DNA of 64,000 bases, from positions 62,001-126,000 of the forward strand of contig NZ_ASSJ01000070.1 in NCBI RefSeq assembly GCF_000473895.1, in the 5' to 3' direction. The notes below the pieces were generated by a model, which worked only from the letters and a program-made list of their open reading frames with translations, searched no databases and was not told where the DNA came from. The translations under genes were made by a program, and so were the position numbers. Shown one piece after another: positions 35,619 through 46,088 of the stretch. Position 1 is the first letter of the stretch. Each line of letters opens with the position of its first letter. The DNA comes from Rubidibacter lacunae KORDI 51-2. GTDB lineage: Bacteria > Cyanobacteriota > Cyanobacteriia > Cyanobacteriales > Rubidibacteraceae.

Positions 35619-38393
35619 TCAGAAGCGGAATGGAATGGTCAGACCGACCCCGACGGCCAGGTCCTTATCACGCACGCGTAGGTTGTGAAAAGTGGAGCCG
35701 CCGACGCGGTTGGTGAGATAAAACTCCAGCAGCCATGGTGCAGTGGCATCGGCTGGCGAGTTGCCGAAGAAGGTGGAAATATCCCAACGCAGGCCCAACG
35801 AGTATGGAACTTGGTTGCCGAGCCGATTGCCATCAAACCCGTTGCCCAGATCGGTAAAGTTTGCTCCCACTTCAGCGATCAAGTCGAGATTGCGCGCAAC
35901 TGGGTAGGAGCCGCCTAAGTTGAAACCGGCAATATCCGCCCCACCCTGCTGCACGAAAGCAACAATGGGCGTGAACCAGACTGCAGCGTCGTTGGCAAAC
36001 TGATAGTGCAGCGGCAGCGAAAGTGTCGCGATGTATAGCTGCCCTTCATCGAAATCGTCTTGATTGATGAGGAACCCTGGAATGCTTTTGCTGAGTCCGC
36101 GGTCGTCAAATTCGTCGCGGTTGTTGTTGAAGAAGTTGACGAACGGCTCGTTGGTAATACCGAGGGTCAGCGCGAGGCTAGCAGTGAGTGGGTCGCCAGC
36201 CTGTTGGTCGAGAACGCGCAATTTGCCGCTGATGCCTTGTTCGGATTCGTCAACCTCCCCGGAAATAAGGTCGAGATAAATCCCGACTTCGAGGTCGCGA
36301 ACGGGTGTGTAGCGCAGTGCTGTCAGGAAGCCTTGACTGCCGCCTCCCAAATTAATTGCAAACTGACCGCTCGGCAAGACGCTGCCGTCGAAGAAGGCAA
36401 AACCGCCATTGCGTGGATCCGTGGGATCTTCAGGAGTGCTATCGAAACTATCGGAGTAACGTCGATTTCCAGCGAAGAAGCTGGGCAGAAAGGTTAGGTT
36501 CGCCCCAACCGCAGCATATTCTTTATCTGCTGTTAGCGATAGCGGGCCGGTTGTGCCGAGGGTATTGGTTGCATATAGGTCGAGTGCAACGTTCGGATTA
36601 ACCAAATAGCGCAATCCAGCATTAAAAGCAATTGTCTTTGAGGGGTCGCCCGAATCGCGATCGATCGCGTTATTGCCGGTTACCGGCACGAATGCATCGG
36701 CAAACAACAGAATACTGCGATTGACGCGGAACGACGTGGCACCAACAACACCGAAAGTGGTTCCGAACTCTTCATCCGAATCCGGTGGTTGGTGCAGGTG
36801 CATGGCATTTTCGCTCGGGAAAAACGCCACCGTCGGCGAGACGGTCAGCCGCCAACGATCGCGATCTCCCAGGCGTGCTGTTAGAGGAAACTGCAGCGAT
36901 GGCACGACCGACTCGTCCGTGCGCTCCTCAACCGTGAAGCCGCGACTATTGGTGAATCGGATGGGGCGACTGCCAAAGGACACGGCTAGCACGCCACCGA
37001 GCGCGAGCGACTCATCGCTGTTATCCCAAATCCGGTACTGTGTTTCGACAGTAAGTTCCTGGAATTCCGAAAAGAAAAAGTTGCTTTCGTCGGGATCGCG
37101 GATCGCGCGAAACTCGCCCTGATCGCCGGGAGATGCGGTATCGAGTCGCTGAAACTCCAGATTGAGCTCGAAATCATCGATGACGCCCCAGGTGAAGCCA
37201 AAGTTGGGATAGGCTGGCGTTCCGCTAACGACATCGTCAGGTATGACAAAGAGGCGGTTGCGAACGTTGAAGGAGAAGTCGCCGCGAGCGTACTGCTCGG
37301 CAGTTGGCTGACCGGGAGCTTGATAGAGCGGGCTAGCTGCCGCGGGATCGACTCCCTCGCGGGACTCGGCCGCGAGGGAGTCGATCGCTGCTGCTTCTGC
37401 AGCCGCTGCTTCAGCCGCGCTCTCGCGTTCGGCGGCCTCCGCTTCTTGCCGCGCCGCCGGAGTCAGGGCAATGGGCTCGCGGACGCGATCGGCACGGACG
37501 AGGCCGATCGCGGAGTTACGCATCACCACATCCCAATCGGGCGAATCGGGCGCGACGCTGAGGTCGAACTGAACGGCGCTTCCCCCGGCGGCTGTCGCAG
37601 TTAACGTTCGATAGGAAACGCGTCCGACGCCGAGAGCGGTGAGGTCGATCGACTCAGCCGGTGGGAACCCGGGTGCCAGCTTTACCCCGCGTAATTCCAA
37701 GCGCACGCGGGTGCGGTCGGGCGATCGCCACGCGCGTGCTTCCGCCACTTCCCCCTCGACGACGAGCGTCATGCCGTTCTCTTCCACGCGCCAATCACGC
37801 AAGAGTGCTGATTGCAACGCTGTTGGGGGAGGGACGAAGGGAACCTGCCCGGTTTCTTCGGCGGCGATCGCCTCGCGGATCGGTTCGGTTGCCGGTTGAG
37901 ACTGCTGTTGACGAGGGATGGATCCGCGCCTGCCATCTTTGCGGATGAGTGCGATCCCGCGCTCGGTTGTTATTACGTTCCAATCGGGCGAATCGGGCGC
38001 GACGCCGAAGTCGATCTGTACGGCACTGCCAGCAACAACCAGGGTTCGGTAGGAAACGCGGCTGACGCCGAGAGCTCTCAAGTCGATCCTCTCGGCAGGG
38101 GTGAAACCCGCAGCTAATTCCGTACCGCGAAGCTCTAGTCGCATGCGGGTGCGGTCGGGCGATCGCCACGAACGCGCTTCCATCACCTGGCCATCAACGA
38201 CAAAAAAAACGCCGTCTTCATCGACCTGCATGGCACGCAAAACGGCTAGCTGGGTTGCGACCTCAGCAGTAACGGGGCCTTCGCTTTCATTAGCCCGAGC
38301 AAGTTCTGGTGCACTCGCTAGTGGTAGCCCGGCTGCCAGCACTAGCAAAATTGCTCGCGCCATCGACATTCCGTCCATTGCTATCTCGCTCAC
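35619..38393 (-). CDS. Outer-membrane beta-barrel protein with two N-terminal AMIN domains
   Basis: The 924-residue protein has a signal peptide (RAILLVLAAGLPLASA). Two homologous AMIN-like domains follow, at about residues 45-155 and 195-300; each contains WRSPDRTRxRLELRG and ALGVxRVSYRTL followed by VAPDSPDW. An Ala/Glu-rich helical linker (310-350) leads to roughly 550 residues of alternating strands ending in GLTIPFRF, with the terminal Phe typical of outer-membrane barrels. AMIN domains bind peptidoglycan, so the protein may link the wall to the outer membrane. The barrel's transport role, if any, is unknown. It is transcribed leftward, divergent from chlH. Confidence 0.85.
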   Translation of the reverse strand: MSEIAMDGMSMARAILLVLAAGLPLASAPELARANESEGPVTAEVATQLAVLRAMQVDEDGVFFVVDGQVMEARSWRSPDRTRMRLELRGTELAAGFTPAERIDLRALGVSRVSYRTLVVAGSAVQIDFGVAPDSPDWNVITTERGIALIRKDGRRGSIPRQQQSQPATEPIREAIAAEETGQVPFVPPPTALQSALLRDWRVEENGMTLVVEGEVAEARAWRSPDRTRVRLELRGVKLAPGFPPAESIDLTALGVGRVSYRTLTATAAGGSAVQFDLSVAPDSPDWDVVMRNSAIGLVRADRVREPIALTPAARQEAEAAERESAAEAAAAEAAAIDSLAAESREGVDPAAASPLYQAPGQPTAEQYARGDFSFNVRNRLFVIPDDVVSGTPAYPNFGFTWGVIDDFELNLEFQRLDTASPGDQGEFRAIRDPDESNFFFSEFQELTVETQYRIWDNSDESLALGGVLAVSFGSRPIRFTNSRGFTVEERTDESVVPSLQFPLTARLGDRDRWRLTVSPTVAFFPSENAMHLHQPPDSDEEFGTTFGVVGATSFRVNRSILLFADAFVPVTGNNAIDRDSGDPSKTIAFNAGLRYLVNPNVALDLYATNTLGTTGPLSLTADKEYAAVGANLTFLPSFFAGNRRYSDSFDSTPEDPTDPRNGGFAFFDGSVLPSGQFAINLGGGSQGFLTALRYTPVRDLEVGIYLDLISGEVDESEQGISGKLRVLDQQAGDPLTASLALTLGITNEPFVNFFNNNRDEFDDRGLSKSIPGFLINQDDFDEGQLYIATLSLPLHYQFANDAAVWFTPIVAFVQQGGADIAGFNLGGSYPVARNLDLIAEVGANFTDLGNGFDGNRLGNQVPYSLGLRWDISTFFGNSPADATAPWLLEFYLTNRVGGSTFHNLRVRDKDLAVGVGLTIPFRF

Positions 38394-38892
38394 ACCAAAA
38401 GTCCTAGTACAACAGCATATCAGAGACGCAAGCAGGCTTAGTCACCCCGAACGATGCCCAAAAAGATCTAGGCGAAAGGTCATGTGGAGAATTTGCAAAG
38501 AAAAATTAACATTTAGTGAGTAAATGATTATGTTGCTTCGTAATAAATGTAAAAAAATGTCTCGCTCAATTTGTCAATTTGTTTCGCTTGATGGCAGTTT
38601 CGTCAAGGGTTAGCGCCTTGTTTGATACAAAACACAAGTGTGCCATGCGGGCATGCGAACGCGTCCAGTGGATTCATCCCGATCGATAGCCAAGTTTGCA
38701 AAATGCAAGCCTTTGAGCTTTTCGAGACACTGCGATCGCAAGTTGCATGTCGTTTAGTGTTTGCTCGCCCTGACCGAACTGGGACCGTCCGCTGTCGCCT
38801 TGCTTTTACGGAGCGTGCCGCGGGGATCGAGCCGCTGGCCTCGCTGTGTTCGCCAGTCTCTTCCCGTCCCGAGCTAAGGAGTTAAACGTTAA
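38394..38892. other. Divergent intergenic region upstream of chlH
   Basis: This 500-base region serves both the leftward AMIN-barrel gene and chlH. It is AT-rich around 38500-38600, a likely promoter zone, with a possible TTAACA-N17-TATGTT pair near 38508-38536 that I consider weak. AAGGAG occurs 11-12 bases ahead of the chlH start. No gene was seen. Confidence 0.4.
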
Positions 38893-41800
38893 ATGTTCAC
38901 TCGCGTCAAGTCCACCATCCGCCACATTGCCCCCAGCGATCTGCAGGGACGCAGCCTCGTCAAGGTGGTCTATGTCGTGCTCGAACCGCAATACCAAAGC
39001 GCGCTCTCGGCTGCCGTTTGCTCTATAAATGCCTCGCATCCTCATCTCGCATTCGACATTCGCGGTTATTTAATCGAGGAGCTGCGCGATCCAGGAAACT
39101 ATGACGATTTCCAGAGCGCGGTCGCCGAGGCTAACCTGTTCATCGCCTCATTAATTTTCATCGAAGACCTCGCCGAAAAGGTTGTAGCTACCGTGCAACC
39201 GCACCGCGATCGCCTGGACGCAGCGGTGGTGTTCCCCTCGATGCCGCAAGTGATGCGCCTCAACAAACTCGGGAGCTTTTCGATGGCACAGCTCGGGCAG
39301 AGCAAGAGTGCGCTCGCCCAATTTATGCGCAAACGCAAGGAAAAGAATGGCAGCTCGTTTGAAGAGGGCATGCTCAAGCTCTTGCAAACGCTGCCGAAGG
39401 TGCTGAAGTACTTGCCGATCGACAAGGCCCAGGACGCCCGCAACTTCATGCTCTCTTTTCAATATTGGCTGGGCGGTTCTCCGGATAACCTGGGGAACTT
39501 CCTACTGATGTTGGCAGACAAGTACGTCCTGCCGAGCGATCGCAGCAATCGCGCTGCCAAGGGTGCAGCTGGCACAACCGTCGATTACGCCGATCCGGTC
39601 GTCTACCCGGATATGGGCATCTGGCATCCGCTCGCGCCGACGATGTTTGAAGACATCAAGGTTTACCTGGATTGGTACCAGAAGCGTTCGGACATCCGCG
39701 ATGAGTTGAAAGATCCGCTGGCACCCTGCATCGGCTTGGTCCTGCAGCGCACGCACCTGATCACCGGCGACGACGCACACTATGTGGCTATGGTCTCTGA
39801 ATTCGAGTCCATGGGCGCGCGGGTGCTGCCAGTGTTTGCTGGCGGACTGGATTTCTCCAAGCCGGTCGATACATACTTCTATGACACGGCGGCTAAGGGT
39901 GTCGAACCGATCGCGATTGTCGATGCGGTCGTCTCGCTTACGGGCTTTGCTTTGGTCGGCGGTCCCGCCCGTCAAGATCATCCCAAGGCGGTTGCCGCGC
40001 TCCAGCGCCTGAACCGACCCTACATGGTGGCGCTGCCGCTCGTGTTTCAAACTACTGAGGAATGGGAAGATAGCGAACTGGGCTTGCACCCGGTGCAGGT
40101 GGCGCTCCAGATTGCTATTCCCGAATTGGATGGCGCGATCGAGCCGATCGTGCTCTCCGGTCGCGACGGCGCTACCGGCAAAGCGATCGCGCTGCAGGAC
40201 CGCGTCGAAGCCGTGGCCGGACGGGCGCTGAAGTGGGCGCAACTGCGTCGCAAGCCCAAGTGCCAGAAGAAGGTCGCCATTACTGTTTTCAGCTTTCCGC
40301 CCGACAAAGGTAACGTCGGCACGGCCGCATACCTGGACGTGTTCGGCAGTATTTACGAGGTGCTGAAAGGACTGCGCGACAACGGCTACGACGTCTGTGA
40401 CTTGCCCGAGTCACCCGCCGCGCTGATGCAAGCCGTAATTCACGACGCGCAGGCGCAGTATGCCAGCCCGGAGCTGAACGTTGCCTATCGGATGTCCGTC
40501 CCCGAATACGAACGTCTGACACCTTATGCCGAGCGCCTGCAAGAGAACTGGGGACCCCCGCCAGGGGAACTCAATACCGACGGCGAGCATTTACTGGTCT
40601 ACGGTCAGCATTTCGGCAACGTCTTCATCGGGGTTCAACCCACCTTTGGCTATGAGGGCGATCCGATGCGCCTGCTGTTCTCCCGATCGGCCTCGCCGCA
40701 CCATGGCTTCGCAGCCTACTACACTTACTTGGAGCAAATCTGGCAAGCAGACGCCGTCTTGCACTTCGGAACCCACGGGTCGCTGGAGTTCATGCCCGGC
40801 AAACAGATGGGTATGTCCGGCGAGTGCTACCCGGATAACCTGATCGGTTCGACACCTAACATCTACTACTACGCCGCCAACAATCCCAGTGAAGCCACGA
40901 TCGCCAAGCGCCGCAGCTATGCCGAAACGATCTCGTATCTGACGCCGCCTGCGGAAAATGCCGGACTTTACAAGGGTTTGCAGGAACTGAACGAACTGGT
41001 CGGCTCGTACCAAACCTTGAAAGACTCCGGACGGGGGGTGCAAATTGTCGACGCGATCGCCGATAAGTGCCGCTTGGTGAACCTCGATCGCGACATCGAG
41101 CTGCCCGCGGGAGATGCTAAAGATCTCAGTCGCGAAGACCGCGACGCGCTCGTCGGCAAGGTCTACAAGCAGCTGATGGAAATTTCCTCGCGGCTGCTGC
41201 CTTGCGGCCTGCACGTCATCGGCCGGCCGCCGTCGGCGGAAGAGGCGATCGCCACGCTGGTCAACATTGCCAGTCTAGATCGCGAGGAAGAAGGCATCAT
41301 TGCCTTGCCGCGAGCGATCGCAGACAGCTTAGATCGCGACATCGAAGAGATCTACCGCAACAACAACCTCGGGGTCCTCGCCGACGTGCAGCTTCTGCGC
41401 GAGATTGGCGATGCAGCCCAAGCCGCAATCGGCGCGATGGTTAGCGCTCAAGCCGACGACGACGGTCGCGTGTCCCGCGTAGCCAAACTCAACTTCTTCG
41501 GCCGGGGCAAGACAGAACCTTGGCTGACCGCCCTCCAGGCGTGCGGTTTCGATCGCGTCGAGCGTGAGGCGATCGCGCCGCTGTTCGAGTACCTGGAGTT
41601 TTGCCTCGAGCAAATCGTTGCCGACAACGAACTCGGCGGATTGCTGTGTGCGCTGGAAGGCGAATATGTATTGCCCGGACCCGGCGGCGACCCGATTCGC
41701 AACCCGAACGTATTGCCCACCGGCAAGAACATCCACGCCCTCGATCCGCAGTCGATTCCGACTGCGGCCGCGGTGAAGTCCGCGAAGATCGTGGTCGATC

Positions 41801-42909
41801 GCCTGCTGGACCGGCACCGCGATGCCAACGACGGCGCGTATCCGGAGACAATCGCTTCAGTGCTCTGGGGAACGGACAACATCAAGACCTACGGCGAGTC
41901 CCTGGCACAGGTTCTCTGGTTTGTCGGTGTCAAGCCCGTGCCGGACGCACTCGGTCGCGTCAACAAAGTGGAGCTGATTTCTCTCGAAGAGCTGGGTCGC
42001 CCGCGCGTGGACGTAGTCGTCAACTGCTCCGGCGTCTTCCGCGACCTTTTCGTGAACCAGATGGCGTTGCTCGATCGGGCTGTGAAGATGGCTGCAGAAG
42101 CCGACGAACCCCCAGAGCTGAACTACGTGCGCAAGCACGCCCAGCAGCAGGCTGAGGAAATGGGCGTCAATATCCGCGAAGCAGCAACGCGCGTGTTCTC
42201 CAACGCCTCCGGTTCCTACGCCTCGAATGTCAACTTAGCCGTGGAAAACAGTTCTTGGGAAAACGAGTCCGAGCTGCAGGAAATGTACCTCAAGCGCAAG
42301 TCCTTTGCCTTTTCTGCCGACAACCCCGGCATGATGGAGCAGAACCGCGGGCTGTTCGAGTCAGCTCTGAAAACTGCCGACGCGACATTCCAAAACTTGG
42401 ATTCCTCTGAAATTAGCCTCAGCGACGTATCGCACTATTTTGACTCCGACCCTACCAAAGTCGTGCAGGGCTTGCGCGGCGACAGTGCCAAACCGGCTGC
42501 TTACATCGCCGATACGACGACAGCAAATGCTCAAGTGCGATCTCTTTCAGAAACCGTGCGCCTGGATGCCCGCACCAAATTGCTCAATCCCAAGTGGTAT
42601 GAAGGGATGCTGAACCACGGCTATGAGGGGGTGCGCGAGCTATCGAAGCGCTTGGTGAACACGATGGGTTGGTCCGCTACGGCCGACGCGGTCGATAATT
42701 GGGTGTACGAGGACGCCAACGACACCTTCGTTGCCGACGATGCTATGCGCGATCGCCTGATGAACCTCAACCCGCACTCGTTCCGTCGGATAGTGACGAC
42801 GCTACTGGAAGCCAACGGACGCGGTTACTGGGATACTAGCGATGACAACCTCGATCGCCTGCGGGAGCTATACCAGCAGATTGAAGATCGCATCGAAGGT
42901 GTCGAGTAG
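38893..42909 (+). CDS. chlH: Magnesium chelatase large subunit ChlH
   Basis: The 1338-residue protein has the length and motifs of ChlH/BchH: an N-terminal domain starting [18 protein letters not shown], then the CobN/Mg-chelatase core with [24 protein letters not shown] and [33 protein letters not shown]. ChlH binds protoporphyrin IX and is the catalytic subunit that inserts Mg with ChlI and ChlD, the first committed step of chlorophyll synthesis. GUN4 stimulates it; a kinase-GUN4 fusion is encoded nearby. A hairpin follows 70 bases after the stop. Confidence 0.98.
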   Translation: MFTRVKSTIRHIAPSDLQGRSLVKVVYVVLEPQYQSALSAAVCSINASHPHLAFDIRGYLIEELRDPGNYDDFQSAVAEANLFIASLIFIEDLAEKVVATVQPHRDRLDAAVVFPSMPQVMRLNKLGSFSMAQLGQSKSALAQFMRKRKEKNGSSFEEGMLKLLQTLPKVLKYLPIDKAQDARNFMLSFQYWLGGSPDNLGNFLLMLADKYVLPSDRSNRAAKGAAGTTVDYADPVVYPDMGIWHPLAPTMFEDIKVYLDWYQKRSDIRDELKDPLAPCIGLVLQRTHLITGDDAHYVAMVSEFESMGARVLPVFAGGLDFSKPVDTYFYDTAAKGVEPIAIVDAVVSLTGFALVGGPARQDHPKAVAALQRLNRPYMVALPLVFQTTEEWEDSELGLHPVQVALQIAIPELDGAIEPIVLSGRDGATGKAIALQDRVEAVAGRALKWAQLRRKPKCQKKVAITVFSFPPDKGNVGTAAYLDVFGSIYEVLKGLRDNGYDVCDLPESPAALMQAVIHDAQAQYASPELNVAYRMSVPEYERLTPYAERLQENWGPPPGELNTDGEHLLVYGQHFGNVFIGVQPTFGYEGDPMRLLFSRSASPHHGFAAYYTYLEQIWQADAVLHFGTHGSLEFMPGKQMGMSGECYPDNLIGSTPNIYYYAANNPSEATIAKRRSYAETISYLTPPAENAGLYKGLQELNELVGSYQTLKDSGRGVQIVDAIADKCRLVNLDRDIELPAGDAKDLSREDRDALVGKVYKQLMEISSRLLPCGLHVIGRPPSAEEAIATLVNIASLDREEEGIIALPRAIADSLDRDIEEIYRNNNLGVLADVQLLREIGDAAQAAIGAMVSAQADDDGRVSRVAKLNFFGRGKTEPWLTALQACGFDRVEREAIAPLFEYLEFCLEQIVADNELGGLLCALEGEYVLPGPGGDPIRNPNVLPTGKNIHALDPQSIPTAAAVKSAKIVVDRLLDRHRDANDGAYPETIASVLWGTDNIKTYGESLAQVLWFVGVKPVPDALGRVNKVELISLEELGRPRVDVVVNCSGVFRDLFVNQMALLDRAVKMAAEADEPPELNYVRKHAQQQAEEMGVNIREAATRVFSNASGSYASNVNLAVENSSWENESELQEMYLKRKSFAFSADNPGMMEQNRGLFESALKTADATFQNLDSSEISLSDVSHYFDSDPTKVVQGLRGDSAKPAAYIADTTTANAQVRSLSETVRLDARTKLLNPKWYEGMLNHGYEGVRELSKRLVNTMGWSATADAVDNWVYEDANDTFVADDAMRDRLMNLNPHSFRRIVTTLLEANGRGYWDTSDDNLDRLRELYQQIEDRIEGVE

Positions 42910-43323
42910 ATGAGGGAACTCTCTGTCGAGATTGAGGCGTGTTGAGACCGAAGTCGACGAGATCGATATAACGTTGCACGAGAGGCGCGAGCAATCGCGC
43001 CTCTCGGATTTAATGCGGGATCCTGTCGGAGCATCGAATCATCTCGCTCGCAATATTGGTCGCGCCAAAGCAAGGGTCATTTTCCTGGGCGATCGTGTCA
43101 TAGTCACACGCTAGTCTCGTCTGCAATCGGGATCGCCTCGGTGCTAGGAAAGTGCAAAAAAATGTCTGTGTTTCGACCGATTTAGGGCTTCAACGATCTA
43201 ACGTGCTTGAACATACCTATCTGTTCTCAACAAGTCCCGATTGAGCCCGCTTATTGTGAAAACCTAGACGAGCTTGCGAGTATGCGATTGCATTACTTGC
43301 TTACACAAAAAACCTGACACCCC
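42910..43323. other. Convergent intergenic region between chlH and padR
   Basis: It holds the hairpin at 42979-43006 close to the chlH end. The remainder is without a recognised gene. Confidence 0.4.
42979..43006 (+). terminator. 12-bp perfect hairpin with GCAA loop downstream of chlH
   Basis: CGAGAGGCGCGA pairs perfectly with TCGCGCCTCTCG around GCAA, a GNRA tetraloop. It starts 70 bases after the chlH stop. The following GATTTAAT is only weakly T-rich, so it could be a terminator or an mRNA 3'-end stabiliser. Confidence 0.7.
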
Positions 43324-43728
43324 TTAATTCGTCTCTCTTCCAAGGCCGATGGCATATTTCTTTGGTTCACAACCGGTGTGTTCCGAGATGTAAGACTGCC
43401 AAAGGCATGCGAGTTCTTCGGCACGCTGGCGGGCACCCGGGCAGATCTGATACATTCGCCGCGGACGTCCGCGCCCGACAAGCTTCTTCCAGTACCCGGA
43501 GATCGTGCCAGATTCTTCAAGAAACTTCAGTGCTCCGTAGAGTACCGTGTCGGAGAGGCGATATCCCGGTGTTGTTCGCTCCAGAAGCTCGATCAGTTCG
43601 GTACCGTAAGACTCACCACGCAGCAGAACATCTAACACGTAACATACGGCCAACTCTCTGTTTAGATATGTAGGTGGTGGGCAGTGAAAGAAACGGTAAA
43701 TGTCCTCGAAGTCCATTGTCTGGTTCAT
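43324..43728 (-). CDS. PadR-family transcriptional regulator
   Basis: The 134-residue protein contains a PadR winged helix: AVCYVLDVLLRGESYGTELIELLE, then LSDTVLYGALKFLEESGTISGYW, and the wing GRGRPRRMYQI. The N-terminus (FEDIYRFFHCPPPTYLNREL) is typical of a cyanobacterial subgroup. PadR proteins are usually repressors responding to stress or small molecules. It is convergent with chlH. An inverted repeat lies 34 bases upstream of its start, which may be its own operator. Confidence 0.88.
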   Translation of the reverse strand: MNQTMDFEDIYRFFHCPPPTYLNRELAVCYVLDVLLRGESYGTELIELLERTTPGYRLSDTVLYGALKFLEESGTISGYWKKLVGRGRPRRMYQICPGARQRAEELACLWQSYISEHTGCEPKKYAIGLGRETN

Positions 43729-44080
43729 GAAACTTTCTAGTTAACAGCGAGTCGCACGAGTAACAAACGATTGTTCAGATGAGTTTGGTTTCTTTTTTAC
43801 CATAGCCGCGTTTACCAGAAGATAGCAGACGTAGCGGCCTACAGCAAATCGACGCTTCCATCAATTGCCCGTGGTTTCAAGAAATACTCGTAACAAGCTT
43901 AATTGTGGTATTATTATATGGATTTTGTCTGTTGATGAAATCCAGAAGCGATCGCGATGTTCGTCACTGCATGTTATGGATCGAGCACACCACCCTTTGG
44001 GAGCACCCCCTCACGATCCACGCAGCGAATAAGCTCAGTGACTAGAATAGGGGGGTCGATTTTTGCTTCGCGCTCGCGCC
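43729..44080. other. Divergent intergenic region between padR and the DUF3611 gene
   Basis: The region is AT-rich around 43900-43925 and contains the inverted repeat at 43762-43775. No gene or RNA was recognised. Confidence 0.4.
43762..43775. promoter_or_regulatory. Candidate operator AACAA-N4-TTGTT
   Basis: AACAA and TTGTT form an inverted repeat with a 4-base spacer, 34 bases upstream of the padR start codon. Its position suits autoregulation, but such a short repeat can occur by chance. Confidence 0.25.
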
Positions 44081-44656
44081 ATGTTTGAACCGAGAGTGCA
44101 GAATGCTCTACCGCCGGCCGTTCAGAAGGCGTCGTCGTCATTGAGATGGGCGGGACGGATCGGACTGTGGGTGCAAGCGGTGCTGGGCGTGGTGTCAGCT
44201 TCGACCTTGGTGATTTTGGCAGCGTTTTCGCCCGAGTTTTCGGATGCCGAGGGCGGTAATCCCGGGGCAGCTGCAGCCATCTTCTTTGCGCTGGGCGGTG
44301 TTGCCGCACTAGCGATCGCGACTTACATGAGTTTTCGGTATACGCGCCTCTCGGGAATGCTGTTGTTTGCCGAGCCGGGAGATCGTCCGAGTCGCGGGCG
44401 AGTAATCGGGCTGCTGCAGTTTGGAGCGATCGTGAATTTGGTCGGCCTGTTGCTCACTGTTTTGGGCGCACAGGCGATCGTCGGCATAGTGCTCATCAAA
44501 TCACTGACGCAGCCCCAGCTTGTCATCGGTGCCGATCCAAAGCAGTTCGTAAACTCGGCTGACTTGCTAATCATTCAGTCAAATGTCAATACAATTGCCG
44601 CGCATTCGGTCGGACTGGCAACCGAGCTATGGTCGATCGCCCGGATGACTCGGTAG
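44081..44656 (+). CDS. DUF3611 family membrane protein
   Basis: The protein of about 191 residues (from ATG 44081; TTG 44063 is also in frame) has four hydrophobic helices: LWVQAVLGVVSASTLVILAA, AAAIFFALGGVAALAIATYMSF, LLQFGAIVNLVGLLLTVLGAQAIVGIVL and a weaker last one. The start reads ALPPAVQKASSSLRWAGRIGLWVQ and the end ADLLIIQSNVNTIAAHSVGL. This matches DUF3611, found in cyanobacteria and chloroplasts, of unknown function. It precedes serS by about 96 bases. Confidence 0.85.
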   Translation: MFEPRVQNALPPAVQKASSSLRWAGRIGLWVQAVLGVVSASTLVILAAFSPEFSDAEGGNPGAAAAIFFALGGVAALAIATYMSFRYTRLSGMLLFAEPGDRPSRGRVIGLLQFGAIVNLVGLLLTVLGAQAIVGIVLIKSLTQPQLVIGADPKQFVNSADLLIIQSNVNTIAAHSVGLATELWSIARMTR

Positions 44657-44752
44657 TTCGGCAGCGGATCGCACTGAAGGCACGCAACGGATTATCCTTA
44701 CAGACGGAACAGACGTAGTAGACGGAATTCGCTCTGGGAGGACCGCCGATTC

Positions 44753-46036
44753 GTGCTCGACCTGAAATCGATCCGAGACAATCCAGATCGCGCGCGGGAG
44801 TACTTGAACCGCCGCGGGCCGGGGTACGACTTGCAGCCGCTGCTCGATCTCACCGCAGAGGTACAGCAATTGGAAACTGCTCGTTCTCAGCTGCAGGCCC
44901 GCAGTAACGAGATTGGGAAAGCCGTCGGGCAAAAGATTCAGAGTGGCAGCGATCCAAAAGGGGCGGAGATCGCGGCTATGAAAGATGAGGGTAATTTCCT
45001 CAAGGCACAAATCGGCGGCATGGATCCGCAAGTCAAGGCGCTGGAGGAGCAGCTGCGCGATCGCTTATTGCAGCTGCCGAACTTACCAGATAAGTCTACC
45101 CCGGTCGGCAAAGACGAAACCGAGAATGTGGAGGTACGGCGCTGGGGCAACGAGTATTTACCCGATCCATCGGCAGCATCGTTGCCCCATTGGGAGATCG
45201 GCCGAAAACTGGGGATTTTGGATACCGAGCGCGCGGTGAAAGTGGCCCAAAGCCGCTTTGTCAGTCTGGTCGGGGCTGGAGCAGCTCTCGAACGAGCCTT
45301 GATCAACTTTATGCTCGATCGCCAGATTGCAGCCGGATATGTGGAGGTGATCCCACCGGTGCTGATCAACAGTGCCGCGCTGACGGGAACGGGACAGTTG
45401 CCGAAATTCGCGGAGGAAAGCTTTCAATGTCGCGATGACGATCTGTGGCTTGCACCGACAGCGGAGGTCCCAGTTACGAACTTGTACCGCGAGGAGATCC
45501 TCAATGCAGCGCAGTTGCCGATCCGTCACTGTGCCTATACGCCCTGCTTCCGACGAGAAGCTGGCAGCTATGGTAAAGACACGAAGGGGCTGATCCGCTT
45601 ACACCAGTTCAATAAGGTGGAGTTGGTTAAACTCGTGCATCCGGAAACATCTGCGACGGAGCACGAGACCTTGGTGCACGATGCGGAAGCGATTCTGCAG
45701 GCTCTGAAGTTACCGTATCGGGTCTTAGAGCTGTGCTCGGGCGACTTGGGCTTTTCGGCAGCAAAGTGCTTCGACCTGGAAGTGTGGTTGCCGTCGTCGG
45801 GATCGTATCGGGAGATTTCGAGCTGCTCTAACTTTAAGGATTTTCAGGCGCGGCGCGCGCGCATTCGCTTCAAGGAGCCCGGTAAGAAGGGGACCCAGTT
45901 CGTCCATACGCTCAATGGATCGGGACTGGCGATCGGACGGACGATGGCTGCAGTGTTGGAGAATTACCAGCGCGCGGATGGAACGGTCGCAGTGCCGGAG
46001 GTGCTGCAACCGTATCTGGGACGGGAGACGCTCTAA
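44753..46036 (+). CDS. serS: Seryl-tRNA synthetase
   Basis: The 427-residue class II synthetase has the N-terminal coiled-coil arm ([28 protein letters not shown]). Motif 2 reads [21 protein letters not shown] and motif 3 reads [19 protein letters not shown]. It attaches serine to tRNA-Ser. GTG 44753 is the start, eight or so bases after GGGAGGA. Length is normal. The gene converges on pyrD with a gap of about 50 bases. Confidence 0.97.
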   Translation: MLDLKSIRDNPDRAREYLNRRGPGYDLQPLLDLTAEVQQLETARSQLQARSNEIGKAVGQKIQSGSDPKGAEIAAMKDEGNFLKAQIGGMDPQVKALEEQLRDRLLQLPNLPDKSTPVGKDETENVEVRRWGNEYLPDPSAASLPHWEIGRKLGILDTERAVKVAQSRFVSLVGAGAALERALINFMLDRQIAAGYVEVIPPVLINSAALTGTGQLPKFAEESFQCRDDDLWLAPTAEVPVTNLYREEILNAAQLPIRHCAYTPCFRREAGSYGKDTKGLIRLHQFNKVELVKLVHPETSATEHETLVHDAEAILQALKLPYRVLELCSGDLGFSAAKCFDLEVWLPSSGSYREISSCSNFKDFQARRARIRFKEPGKKGTQFVHTLNGSGLAIGRTMAAVLENYQRADGTVAVPEVLQPYLGRETL

Positions 46037-46088
46037 CGATCGCGCTCCGAGACGCGCTGACCGGCAACGGGAGATCGTCGTCCCGAAG

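Noticed and set aside
36060-36497. Rightward 145-codon frame within the AMIN-barrel gene
   Set aside because: Antisense shadow of a well-supported coding region; no domain features.
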